Below are positions 47,520-58,800 of a stretch of 64,000 nucleotides of DNA, in pieces (positions within the stretch are counted from its first letter, which is position 1; each line of letters begins with the position of its first letter). A program made the position numbers and the translations under genes. The notes under the pieces are model-generated. The model made no database searches and was not told where the DNA came from. It saw only the letters and a program-made list of their open reading frames with translations. This DNA comes from Pipra filicauda (taxonomy: Eukaryota; Chordata; Aves; Passeriformes; Pipridae), in NCBI RefSeq assembly GCF_003945595.2, contig NW_024104292.1, positions 806,001-870,000 on the forward strand, written 5' to 3'.

Positions 47520-48725
47520 CTTAACAATAAAATATTGTAAGCACTTAATACAAGATTTTACTCACTTCTCATACTGCCAGTGTGATATTTCAAATTACGT
47601 ATTGCTGGTAAGAAGCACAAGCTAGAAACGACTTTCTAACTGTATTAGGGTAAAAATAATAACTTTTCTTTTTCTGCCATCTTTATTCTCTTCCTCTCTA
47701 CCACCAACAGCAGCAAACCTGCCACATTCCTTAGCCAATTTAACCAAATATTGATGTAGAAACCTTAGCTTCTCTCTGCATCAGTTTGACAAAGAGGATA
47801 ATATAAATATAGTTACATACATACACAGCTTAGCAAATGTGGACTGTGTAGAGAAAGCGTGTTACTACCTTTCAGTCATTAACTGCAACAGTCACGTATC
47901 AACAGAAACATTTCTTTATCATTCGTTCTCTGTTTTTATGACACTGCTTCCACAGTCTTTCAGAAATTCACCCATCCTAGCGTTGGAAAGGACTTTACAA
48001 AGAAGTTGATCTAAAGACACAGATATGGAAAGGCATAATGCTATTTTACTTGTGTTAAAGATCCTGACCAATTCAGGAAGTAAGCTACTTTGCAAAATTC
48101 ATGTAAGAAATCCGTGGGACCACTGGCTGATTTCTATAAACCCAGTTCAGAGTCAAATCTATACAAAATTTCTACCCAACAGCCACAATGATCTCTCAAA
48201 CAGAGCCTACACAAGTTACAGGATTTTAAAGACAGTGAAACCAGTTTATAGGTGCAGAATAAAAAGTGACATCATTTTGCAATCTAGTCAAAGACCTCTG
48301 AAGCTCTTACCAAGGCTTTCCATGTCACTTGAGCATTGAAGGGGAAAAAATGTTAAGTGTATTATCTTAACCATAGACAAGATAGAGGTTAGAGAAAAAC
48401 CTAGTATATTACTGCCATAATTGAGACAAGGAGTCACCATATGCAATTTAGTCAAGCACAAACATACACTATAATATATGTATACAACCTAGTGCAAAAA
48501 AAATAACCTTTAAAGTCTGCATAGCAAAAGCCTTAGCAGATAGGCCTGTAGAGCAGTCTTGTGAAAAGGCATCTGCAAAAAACTACGTAACCATTTCTAA
48601 AAAGTTTTCATTCTTAAAAAAGTTGTCTGTTTAGGTATTAGGATTCTAAAACTAAAACTATTATAAAAACAAAACTAAACAGCAATCTTGCTATTTTAAG
48701 AACATAAAAAACTCCTCTGACAACA

Positions 48726-49270
48726 TGTGCTGGTTTTGGCAGAGGTATGGGGCTGTGTTTTGGATTTGTTATGAATATAGGTTTGATAACAGTGATGTTT
48801 TTGTCATTGCTGAGCAGTGCTTGCACAGAGCCAAGACCTTTTCTGCTTTTTGTACTGCCACACTGGCAAGGAATTTGGGAAGAAACACAGCTGGGACAGG
48901 TTGACACAAACAGACAAAAGGGATATTCCACACTACAGGACATCATTTCAGTATATAAAGTTCAGGGAAGGAGAAGGAAGATGAGGAGAGTTGGAGTGAT
49001 GGTTTGTCTTCCCAAGTCACTGTTACATGTAATGGGGCCCTGCTCTCCTGGAGGTGGTTGAACACCTGCCTGCCCATGGGAAGCAGTGAATTAATTTCTT
49101 GTTTTGTTTTACTTTGCCCGCGTGCACAGCTTTTGCTTTCCCAGTTAAACTGTCTTTATTTCAACCTGCAAGTTTTCGACCTTTTTCCCCTTCCAGTTCT
49201 CTCCTGTGCCCCACTGGTGGGGGAGTGAGCTATGTGATGCTTGGTTACTGGCTGGGATTAAACCACAACA
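48726..49270 (+). mobile_element. Solo LTR of a bird endogenous retrovirus (ERVL type)
   Basis: 545 bp, opening TGTGCTGGTTTTGGC and closing GGGATTAAACCACAACA, the terminal words of a common bird ERVL LTR group. Internally there is a TATA word (gtatataaag, about 48952) and a conserved downstream part with 'aacacctgcctgcccatggg' and 'ttaaactgtctttatttcaa'. The 5-bp flanks CAACA (48721-48725) and CAATA (49271-49275) may be a target-site duplication with one change. No retroviral genes flank it. ORFs across it are LTR shadows. It lies in CEP295 intron 2, opposite to the gene's direction. Confidence 0.82.
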
Positions 49271-49297
49271 CAATAATTTAATACTGTATTTACTTAC

Positions 49298-49498
49298 ATT
49301 CTCCTTGGCCTGTCGGTGACCCTCACCAATTGCTCTTAAGTTTGATAAATACAGTTCTTCCAGGGCTTTCATCTTTTGATCCTGTGCTTTCTGCCATTGA
49401 GCTCTCAGTGCCTCCTCTAACTGATGCAATTGTTCTTCTCTCCTCTGCTTTACCTTCTGCCTTATCTGCAAGGCAATATACTTCTGCTGCTCTCTAAC
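49298..49498 (-). CDS. CEP295: CEP295 coding exon 2
   Basis: 201 nt (67 codons), acceptor tttctacag, donor gtaagt. Encodes VREQQKYIALQIRQKVKQRR, then EEALRAQWQKAQDQK and AIGEGHRQAKEN. The ..LR.MGEGHRQAKEN end is identical in layout to human CEP295. Symmetric phase 0. The intron 2 donor is only 27 bp from an inserted solo LTR. Confidence 0.97.
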
Positions 49499-49639
49499 CT
49501 GTAGAAATAGCATTTATGTTTTGTTAGCAACTCAAAAAACCCCAACACTTTTTGCAGCAAGACTTTCCACAACATAAGTCCACTCTCCTTCCAGCTTTCC
49601 ATCTCATCTACTATTCCATTAACCATCTGGCCAGAAAAT

Positions 49640-49745
49640 ACTTTACTGACACGTTTTAGTGGTGGACTAGGCAGTGCTGGGTTAATGGTTGGCTTGATGA
49701 TCTGGAAGGTCTTTCCCAACCTAAACAATTCCATGATTCTACAAT
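49640..49745 (+). mobile_element. CR1 LINE 3' end fragment
   Basis: 'ggcttgatgatctggaaggt' to 'caattccatgattctacaa': the CR1 tail in + orientation, in CEP295 intron 1 close to the branch region of exon 2. Confidence 0.75.
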
Positions 49746-49855
49746 ACTATTACCCTGAAATTTAGCTTACATTAAATTATTTTTCAGTTGATTTTTTCTA
49801 AATTATTTGTTATAGCATCACATGAAATACAAACCATGGAAAAATACAGACATAC

Positions 49856-49963
49856 TTGTTGTAGCCTCAGTTTTCTTCTTCTTTCATATTCTTCTTTCAG
49901 AAGCATGGCTTCTTCATTAGGACTATGCCTCAATTTCCCAGCTGTTGTAACTTTCCTCTTCAT
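49856..49963 (-). CDS. CEP295: CEP295 coding exon 1 (start codon)
   Basis: The exon runs 49856-49989; the start ATG is at 49961-49963 after a 26-nt leader piece and the acceptor gttctcatag. Encodes MKRKVTTAGKLRHSPNEEAM, LLKEEYERRRKLRLQQ, ending before gtatgt. Human CEP295 starts MKRKVVNTHKLRLSPNEEA, which fixes the start. Phase 0 end. The N-terminal region is the part known to bind other centriole proteins. Confidence 0.97.
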
Positions 49964-50129
49964 CTTTGGATATCGTGAATAATCAACTTCTATGAGAACA
50001 ACACAAAGAAAAACAGAAATTGTGCATAAATTACATAGGTAAACCAGCTATAAAAAACAGGCATTGCCATAACTTTGCCAAATCTATCACGGTATCTAAG
50101 TGTGTGAGCTACAACTGTTCACATCTGTT

Positions 50130-50198
50130 CCAACTCACAGTTGGACTTGATGATCTTGGAGGTCTTTTCCAACTTTAACAATTCTATGATTCTAATTA
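50130..50198 (+). mobile_element. CR1 LINE 3' end fragment
   Basis: 'ggacttgatgatcttggagg' to 'aattctatgattctaatt': short CR1 tail, + orientation, in the first intron of CEP295. Confidence 0.8.
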
Positions 50199-50997
50199 TA
50201 ATCAACAACACTGGCACTGTCTTTGTCACAGTCACAAAAGGTACTGTTTCTGAGCTATTTTGAGCTATGTACCAAACTCTGCAATAGTATCACATTCTAC
50301 TTTGTGGACCAGCCATGCACATTTGCAAAGTGAACAGAGAACACCATACCCATTCCTGGGAAGATTTAAAAAACAAACCCACAAGCTACTGAAAAGCACA
50401 CCACACAGTAAAGCAGACTGGTCACCTAGGTGATTTGTATTGAAATATTCTCATAGCCCTTGTACAGAGCTTGTTAATGATTTTGGCTGCAGTCCAAGGT
50501 TTTCTGCTTTGACGACTGTGAAACTCTAACAGTTTGCATGCCAAGCATTTCGCTGGAAAGCTGAAATTGCTTACTGACAATTTTTTTATTCAAGCTGTCT
50601 TACACAGCCATTTCAAATTCTGTTTCCCTGTAGATTTCACTGTGAAATCAGAATCTGCTGGTTCTACGGATTGCTTCCCATTTTCCCTGCTATTATAATT
50701 TTCATCTGCACAAAAATAAAAAAAAAAGGACTTCTTCATCTGATATGCAGCCTACTCCAAAATTTCACACCCCCTCCCCAATACTTTATTGTATCTTTAA
50801 ATATTTATAACCCTGAAAATACTCTCACAAAACAAATCAAAGACTTTTGAAAGTCTTTGGTTGTGACAATGACTTTCAAAAGCCACTGCTTAATTCTAAA
50901 AAACCAGAAGGTTTTTACTAATGAACAATTCACACCCCTCTAACGATTTAACCAACATGTGACACCTGGAAAGATTTATTTTCAGCATCATGTATCA

Positions 50998-51098
50998 TAT
51001 TGTATCTATGTCTAAATACACTAAGATAAGTATATATATTTAGATATATATACTAAGATAAGTATATATACTTAGTATATTTAGACATAGACACAATA
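50998..51098. repeat. AT-rich near-perfect palindrome, 28-bp arms
   Basis: The left arm 50998-51025 (tattgtatctatgtctaaat and on) is the reverse complement of the right arm 51071-51098 with only two mismatches. The spacer of about 45 bp is itself AT-alternating, and a direct repeat of actaagataagtatatata occurs at 51020 and 51053. Could form a long hairpin in the CEP295 first-intron transcript. No MITE family recognised. Confidence 0.8.
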
Positions 51099-51419
51099 TC
51101 ACAGATAAAAGAGCAAAACTCTAAAGAAATCAGGTGAGGTGTAAAGCCGAAGTAATTATTCATAAGATACTCTCGGTACAAGGTTATTAAAGCAATGAAT
51201 CTCAAGCTTGTTACAGCATCAGCAGGGACAGAAGTACCATGGCTCCTGCCAGCCCCCCCTTACTCAGCGTCTGAGCCACAAAGCAGAAGTTTATCAATGT
51301 AACTAAGGAGCAAGCTAGATTCTCACACACACACTCCCAAAGAGAGGAAAAACGTAGAGGATGACCAACACAAAGCCGAGATCTAAAACCGAAAGGACAA
51401 GAGCCAAAGGAGAGTGCAA

Positions 51420-51840
51420 ACGCCACGCTCGCCCCGGCTCAGCCGCAGTACAACGCGGGGGACGGAGCATGCGAGAGGCTCGGAGCCTGCTCGGTCACTG
51501 GGAGCCTCCGCCGGGGCCGCAGCTGGGTCCACCAGAGCTGAGGGGGCACAGCGCGAAAGGAGGAGAAAGGAGAGCGGCCGCGAGAAGGCGGGAGCGGGCG
51601 AGGAGAGTGAGGGAGGGAGCGGAGCCGCGCGCACGTACCCGCCGCCGCCTGGGCCCTCCCGGCCGCCGTGGCGCCAACGGCCGCCGCTCCCGCCGCGTGA
51701 CCCCGAGCCCGCCGCCAGGAGTAAAGGGCGCATGCGCACCTGCCCGCTCCGCCCGCCCCCAGCCACCCGAGCCCCGCCCCCTCCCCCCGTGGCCAATGGA
51801 GTCTCGTGGCGGCAGCGGGGCCGCGCGCGCCGAATATAAA
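51420..51840. promoter_or_regulatory. CEP295: CpG-island promoter of CEP295, possibly bidirectional
   Basis: Abrupt rise in G+C and CpG density with Sp1-like ggggcgg/ccgcccc words. On the + strand it contains CCAAT (about 51793) and TATAAAA (about 51835), about 40 bp apart. CEP295 leaves on the - strand through a donor at 51638. A CpG island of this kind is typical for a broadly expressed centriole gene; transcription starts were not located exactly. Confidence 0.75.
51639..51790 (-). other. CEP295: CEP295 5' non-coding exon (start approximate)
   Basis: Within the CpG island, minus-strand sequence ggcggcgg is followed by a donor gtacgt (junction at 51638/51639). It would splice to the acceptor at 49990. 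It contains no ATG that would extend the conserved CEP295 N-terminus. The upstream limit is a guess based on the CCAAT region. Confidence 0.5.
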
Positions 51841-51970
51841 ATGGGCGTTATGGGGGAGGGAGGCACTTGACCCTTGTCACCTCACGCTGGTGTAGTTTGT
51901 TTCCTATCAGCCCCTTCCCGGGACAGATCTAAGTCAGGGCAATGCCTCGCTCCCCTAATCGTGCAATCTC

Positions 51971-52004
51971 AATACGTACGTGAAAGGAATACGTACGTGA
52001 AAGG
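51971..52004. repeat. Perfect 17-bp tandem duplication next to the promoter
   Basis: AATACGTACGTGAAAGG occurs twice head to tail (51971-51987, 51988-52004). Each copy holds the palindrome ACGTACGT, an unusual CpG-containing word outside the main island. Confidence 0.9.
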
Positions 52005-52211
52005 GTTAGTCACCCCGGCTGTCTCACAGCAGTGCACCAGCAGCCCGCAGTCGGAGTTTCCAAGTGTTCGCATGGGAGGGGCACTGGCTACGCTTGAAGT
52101 GCTGAGGGAGCATAATAATACTGAATCCTGCTAGTTCTACCTCACTGATGTTACCTCCGTGTAGCTTCCCTGTTCAGCATTCTTTTTCGATGCATTGCAT
52201 CAGTAAGAGTA

Positions 52212-52400
52212 TCATGGATTTATAGAATGGTTTGGGTTGGAAGGTTGGAAGTGGACCTTGAAGATCACCTGGTTCCGGCCCTGTTTAGGTCATGGTAGTG
52301 CCCCTGGACTTGCAGTGCTGCTCTGCCCATCTTCTAGGCTTGCATATGACTTCTACAATCAGCAGATCTTTGCTGCTGCATCAACCTCGTAACTAGTGCT
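52212..52400 (-). mobile_element. CR1 LINE 3' fragment
   Basis: The + strand reads 'tatagaatggtttgggttgg' and 'tggaccttgaagatcacctg', the reversed CR1 tail. Degraded beyond 52300. Confidence 0.75.
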
Positions 52401-52489
52401 GATATTTCCATTATAAACCTAACTTTAACTAAGTCTGCTCCCTGTAAGTATGATGCAATACTTGCTTGCTTTTGTGCTTACTTCTTTGC

Positions 52490-52805
52490 TTTGGAGAGGG
52501 TATTTTTACAAGAGCATATAGTGACAGGACAAGCGGGAATGGATTCAAGCTCAGAGAGAGTAGGTTTAGATCAGATAATAAATAATAGGAGGAAGTTCTT
52601 TGCTGTGAGAGTGGTGAGGCACTGGAACAGACTGCCCAGAGAAGTTGTGGATGCCCCATCCCTGGAAGTGTTCAAGGCCAAGTTGGATGGGGCTTTGAGC
52701 AACCTAGTCTAGTGCGAGGTGTCCCTGCCTGTGGCAGGGTGGTTGGAACTAGACAATCTTTAAGGCCCTTTCCAGCCCAAACTATTCTATGAATCTATGA
52801 TTCTT
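52490..52805 (+). mobile_element. CR1 LINE 3' end
   Basis: 'ggtatttttacaagagcata', 'gtgaggcactggaacagact', 'gtggatgccccatccctgga' and the tail 'ctatgaatctatgattct'. One of the best preserved CR1 ends here. The 73-residue ORF across it is repeat-derived. Confidence 0.9.
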
Positions 52806-55800
52806 CCACACGTTTTACTTTTCTTACTAGAAGAGACCATTTATCATATGTGTGAGACTTGCAGCAGTTGGGAATTGAAAGTGGAGTTGTGTGATATCCT
52901 CGATTTATGAAGAATGTGAATGTTATTCACATTGAGAGAAATAATTCTGCCACACATATAGATGAAGCAAGAGAGGCTGTGCTAGACTGTTTCTTTGCAT
53001 AGAGCACCTTCCCAGGCTCTGAGCTGCTGCTGCAAAAATCGAAGAAATGTTTTTTAATCATAACTAACCAGGCACAAAGGAGAAAATTGGTTGTCTCATG
53101 CTGAAACTTGAGTGCAAAATGTAGCTACTTTCTATGGCAGTTTCTTATAGAAAAAGGAAAAAACAAATTTTGTATTAGGAGCTAACTTTCCTAGTAACCT
53201 ACTTAATTGTGCCCTGCAGGATTGAAACCAGTAGGCTGAGATTACTTGGTAAAACTTAGTGGTTTGGTGCATGCAGATGCATGGCCACACAGGAAATAGG
53301 CTAAAAAATACAGAATTATAAAAGAAAAGACATGAGCATAGGAAGAAGAGGTAACACAGCAGCTTTATGTGCTTTCTTCCCCACCTTTTACATTTCACTG
53401 CTAAACTACCTTCTTGTTCACAGACTTTTACTTTCTGACAAGTGCTTGCAACTTGCTGCAACCTCCTGACTGTAATAGCTGATACCAAGTTAATACCTGA
53501 TTAGACATCGAGATGTTTCACAGTATGCATATTGAATAAATTAAACTTGAGAAGTGCACTTTCAAATTGTTTTTCAGTCTCCTTATTGGATTTTTTTGTC
53601 CTTCAGCATTTTCATTATGGCAGCGTTTTCCACAATAACATCTCTTCTAAATAGCTTTATCCTGCAGGTCAACGGATAATAAAAAAAATTGAAGATAGTC
53701 TATTAAGGGAGTAATTGAGATTATGGATTTTAGAATCCTCTACTTATAAAATGTGAAAGAGGTCAAATATGTGCTCCTTAATTATACTATTGGATAAAAG
53801 GGATATTATGAAACCTACACGTGCTGGGTAAGAATTTTGTTTCAAGGGTGTTTTCTGTCATTGTCTTGCAGAATTATTTCTGCTACCACTTAATTTACAT
53901 ACGTATATTGAAAACCAGTGATTTTAATGCTGTAATGTTTTCTACTTTTTACTACACTCATTTGAATTACAGTATTACAGGCCTGCATTAATTCCTTCCC
54001 CTTGTGAAGTAGACGGTGTTCCTTTTATAAAAGGTGAATAGTGATGCAGCAGTATCGGTGCATCTAGTCAGGCATATATAAAACTGGAGGTACTGGCTCC
54101 CCTGAGCTTCAGTTACTGGTCACATTTCTCCTGCGGAAAAAGAGTTATACTTGCAGCAGTTATCTACACAGTCCCAAGATGGCTGGTGGAAAATTTGAAT
54201 TTCTTTTCAGGAACAGAATGCTTTCCATACATAAAAAATGTCTCACAGAGTGAGTCTATGTGAATACACAGATTTGGAAGAAATCATTTCAGTTTCATGC
54301 ATTTGAAGTTGAAGAGGGGTCGTATGACTGTGAAGCCTGCTGCTGAATTGGCCTGCAGTGTGCAGTCAGGAGCTCAAATCACAGTACAGGCCTTGTGCTA
54401 TTCCAGAAAGCAGCTTTTTAGAGCAGTCCTGTCTGTACTTCCCTATCACAGGATGTTTATTCCATCAGCACATGAACCATTGCAAGAGATTTTGGCACAG
54501 GAGCGTTGTCTTGGTGTGCTCTGTGGGACCGTTTAGTCTGAATATGAGATTAGTGAGGCTGGAGTTGCTTTTGTGTGGCCTGAGAGAAAAGATTTCCTGT
54601 CTCATGGGCAGGTCTAGCATATGCAACCTGTACCTCCTACTGCCACATAGAAGCACTTGCTCCTTTCTTCATTAGAAATTCTTCACTGTCCACTCCTGTC
54701 TCTCACTTGTACAAGGGAAGGATGACCTTGTAGGCTTTTCTGCATCTTCAGCAGGGAGGCACTGGTTTTATAGGTTTTCTGAGGTCTAGTAATGGAACAG
54801 TACAAACACCTGACAGCTCACCCTTGTGCAGGACTTGGCACCCTGCATGAATTAAGTATTCTCCTTGAAAACCCCTGAAGGAAGAGCTTTAGAGAAAGTG
54901 TCGTATTCAGACACTAAACCCCTCCACCCTGAGTTCTCTAACACCTCATTAGACAGTACTGCAGTTTTCTGCTTCTTGTCTCCTTCTTGCTCATAACTGA
55001 AGTATCAGAATGAAATGAGAACTTCTCTCAGTTTGAATTGGCCTTTCTCTGAGTTCAGTATTCCTCAGTGTCACATACCACACTGTCACATAGTTTTAAA
55101 TGTTTCCCTGTGGTTCATTTTGGTTTGATCTGTGATTACTTTTCCCATGCTGTTCTCTCTTTTTTAGTACCTGACACCTGATGTCTAGTTATCATGACTG
55201 CCAGGAACTAACAGGATGTTGTTTTACAAATGTTTGTGATCCTCCAGCTTATACATTTTCAAAACTGCAAAGTGCTTTTGTTAAAGAGTTTGCATTAAGT
55301 GCGTTTATGTGTAAGCTTTGCAAAAATAGATGGAGTTTCCTAAGAAGGAAAAAGGGTTAATCTTTCTCTTTGAGACTGACTAATCTACTATGGTCAGCCT
55401 GTGCAAGCACAGCCTGTAATAGCCTCTGCCTGAGACTGATTTGGAGATAAATTTTCTTGACAGATGTGGAAGGCTAGCTTTTGTTATTATACTCTGTGTC
55501 ATGTAATAAAAAGCTGCTAAGCTACGCTTTCCAGTACCAAAGCAACTATATTCAGAGCTGTGCCTGTATAAATTCTCAACGTGCAGATTCTATTAATAAA
55601 AAAAGATGTTATAGCTAAAAAAAAAAAAAAAGGGAAGTAAAACATGAAGCATAAAAATGTAGCTGGAAAAAGGATAATTATGTGTAATTAAATTTAATAC
55701 AACGGACATCCTAAAATTATTGTCCTGGAAAGACAAAGAAATTGCTGTAAATTCAGATACGGTTTTAGATATAAATAGTGTTGTCTTACATAAAAAAAAC

Positions 55801-58800
55801 ATGCTGTCCTATGACATTGGTCCAGAAGCTCTTATTAGGGAACAAACAGCAACCTTAAGCAATGCCCATTCTCTGTCACGAATGCTCCTGGGACTTCTCC
55901 CAGCATCCTTAGCCCAGCTTAATGGTTTGGGTCTCTGGAAAACAACCAGCCTTGAGGTGGTAAGAGCAGCAACAAGTGATTAAGAACTTATTATTCATGC
56001 ATGAACCATGGTGCTGCCTAAGGTCATTTTGATTGGGCTCCCAAAGTCTCAAAAAAATGAACTCTCCCGAAGCTTGAAGCCAACAGAACTGAGCTGGATT
56101 CAGGTTTTTACAGACAAAAAGGAGCGTTATGTAGCTGTTGTATGTCCTCAGAACTGGTCTGCCTAATTACTCAGTGATGCCAGTGTATCTAGAATTCTAC
56201 AACACAAACTTGGTGTGTGCACATTAATTTGGTAAAATTCTTGTAACCTGCTTTCAGCCTTCTAAAATATATGGGAACCACACATAGAATTTTCTCCAAT
56301 TGTTAAAAAGATATGCATAGTAACTATGTGCACTAATAGGCCAATTATGCTCAGTCCAGTGAGTTTACAGCTGGGCTTTGCCAGCTTTTCTCAACTACCG
56401 TGCCATATCTTGTTTGGCTAACCTTCCTGTGTTTCTTCTTGTAATAACTACTTTTATTCAATTTCAGAAACTATATTGAACATTCCTTTCTTTATTGCAG
56501 GTAGTTTCAAGCAGAAAATAGATCAGTGCTGCATTTTCTGTCATTTCCTTTAAATAACAGATTCTACTCCAGCAAGATCTCTTAATGGCTTCAAATGGCT
56601 TCAAATTTTACCTTGTAGAAAAAGGCCTCCTTATGCGATTAAAAATGCTTTTTTAGTTAAGTCCTGTATTAGTAGTAAGCATTGTATTTTCAGCATGTAG
56701 TACAGACAAGAGGAGAAAACTAATTTCTTTTTAATTTTAAAATGATTACTTTTTCTCCAGTATGATTTGGCTTGTTTTGTATTGTTTGCCTCCTCCATTT
56801 GATGGCTTATGTTTATTATGTTTAATACAAGAGGCACTGAAGTTTTCACAAGTTTCAGCTTTTCTCAGATGTGCATCCAAATACCATGCCATAAGCAATA
56901 AAATTAATGCAAAAACATCTTGAAGAATAGCTTAAGGCTTTAAGTCTATAGGTCTCCAAAGAAGAGGTTTAAGGTTCTGGATGAAATCATAAAGAAGTAA
57001 ATGTTCAGGTCCTGACAACTTAATGACCAGTTCAGTCACAGAATCTCAGAATCCTTTTTGCTTCCCTAATAATCATTTATATATAAAGCAACTAAAAATG
57101 TATCTTAGATGCTCCCTTTCATCAATGCATCTTTCTGACAACTGACCTCCACAGTGGGTGACATACAGGATAAGATACAGGATGTGGGTCTCTTCTTGGG
57201 AAAATACATGCCATTATTCTTGGATAACTGTTATAATATCTTAATATAGTTTATGGAATACCAGCAGAAATGTTCACAGTGTAAAAGAGTGGATCCTGGT
57301 TTGATCAAGACCTTCACAGTCTAAATCAAAGAGACTATATGATCAGACAGATCATATGATATACCAGATTACAATTATACTGCAAATTAGCTTTGATGTT
57401 TTCTTTAGTAGAAAGAAACTGATTATACAGATGAAGTCATTAAAAGGCTTTATGGATGAAATATGTTTCAAAGAGAACCTTACAAAAGGAATGAGGGGTG
57501 AAGAAAGATTTACAAGGAGTGAGAATGAATTTGCATCAAGAGGAGAAACTCAGAAAAGCTTTAGAGTGAACAAATGAGTTTAGAAGAAATCAGTGAGCAT
57601 GGAGCAGTGATATACTGGTTCTTATTGCTCCCATTTTATCCTTTTAACAGAAACCAATCTCTCTAAAGACATGGAGGCATTGTCTGTCATGATTTTGCTA
57701 ACTATTATAGAAACCAAGGAGGAATGAAAGAACAAAGGGTCTTTAGTGATTGCAAAGAGGTAAACTTAGAGTCAAGTCTGAGCAAAACAAATGTGGAAGG
57801 GAAGATACTGATGACTTAGATGCTAGCTTGGTAAACTGGAGTCTTGCCTTTGGTTTTCTAAAAGATCATAGATTTTAGTCCCTTTGATATTGGCTTAGTC
57901 TCTTTGGGCTTCATCTGATAAATTGGGCTTAGTCCCAGAATCCTGATCCTGAACAGCCTCACTAAGCTACTGAAGTCTAGAAGTTGTTAAAATTTTTTAA
58001 TCCCAAAGATCCCTAAGCTTTTATATTTGCTGATCTTTACATGCTCAAACTGTTCTAATGTTGACAGGACTGAAATGGTTCAGAATCTAAACCTGAACAA
58101 GATTCAGGAATTACTTTTTTTTAATACATGTCAACCTTTAGCGTACTCAAAGTACATGCAACACAGCAACTGCACAGAGTTCTGTATAAAACATGTTACT
58201 GTTTTCTTCTGTGATTGGAGAGAAGAGGCAGTTGGAGATCAAGTCTCCAGTTTTTCATGCAGCCATTTTAGCGTGGGTTGCTATATTTAGTAGAGATTTG
58301 AGGCTAAGGAAATATTTTCTGAAAATCATATCCCTCCAGATCTGAGAGGTGGAATTTAAAATATATTTCTTTTCTCAGTATTTCCTATAAGCTAGTGCTA
58401 GGTAGCTGCAACTTTGACTTTATGTGATTCCCTTATGGTGTGCTCACATCTTCACATCATACCTTGAGGTTCCAGTAAAGCCTAAGTGATGTACCTATTA
58501 GTATAAGCCTACGTCAGCCTTAAAATTGAAGATATCTCTTGAATCTAACCCTTTGTTTCAGATATTAAAGTAAGACTGAAGTCAGTAAAGAGGACAGCAA
58601 CAGTAGTAGAGGAAGACACAGACAGCGGTATCATTTGCCCCAGTAATGTCCTTGGTAGAGCAAAAACCCTTTTTTCCCACTGGTGCAATAAAATTGCCTC
58701 AATCTGCTTCCTTGGGTGATCAATGCTCATCTGGAATTTTATCACTGTCCTTTTTAGAGGATAATTTAATTGTTTTATATTTATAGAGGCAAGGTAATAA

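Larger units (their letters stand above)
8595..51790 (-). other. CEP295: CEP295 gene span (28 coding exons plus 5' non-coding exon)
   Basis: Centrosomal protein 295 localises to the proximal end of centrioles and is needed for centriole elongation and for converting new centrioles into centrosomes. The exon set below splices with matching phases at every junction into about 1,916 codons. The N-terminus (MKRKVTTAGKLRHSPNEEAM) and the block PPPPPRPFE match human CEP295 as I know it. So do MRRRQVVAQMPPQL, KLLKKIRSQK, ESGTIASEE and the C-terminal RLYNQLEEVK to EKLRAK. Much of the chain is Glu/Lys/Gln-rich coiled coil; the last four exons form an ALMS-type motif. Human CEP295 is about 2,600 residues, so this form is shorter in its middle. 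Introns hold mostly CR1 pieces and other repeats listed separately; the long intron 4 (40767-46451) is otherwise featureless AT-rich DNA. Confidence 0.93.

Noticed and set aside
48747..49281. + strand ORFs of 60-104 codons
   Set aside because: Entirely inside the solo LTR, which does not encode proteins.
51361..51870. Long Arg/Pro/Ala-rich ORFs on both strands of the CpG island (up to 169 codons)
   Set aside because: GC-rich composition leaves few stops in all frames. The peptides are low complexity and overlap each other on both strands. No conserved motif.
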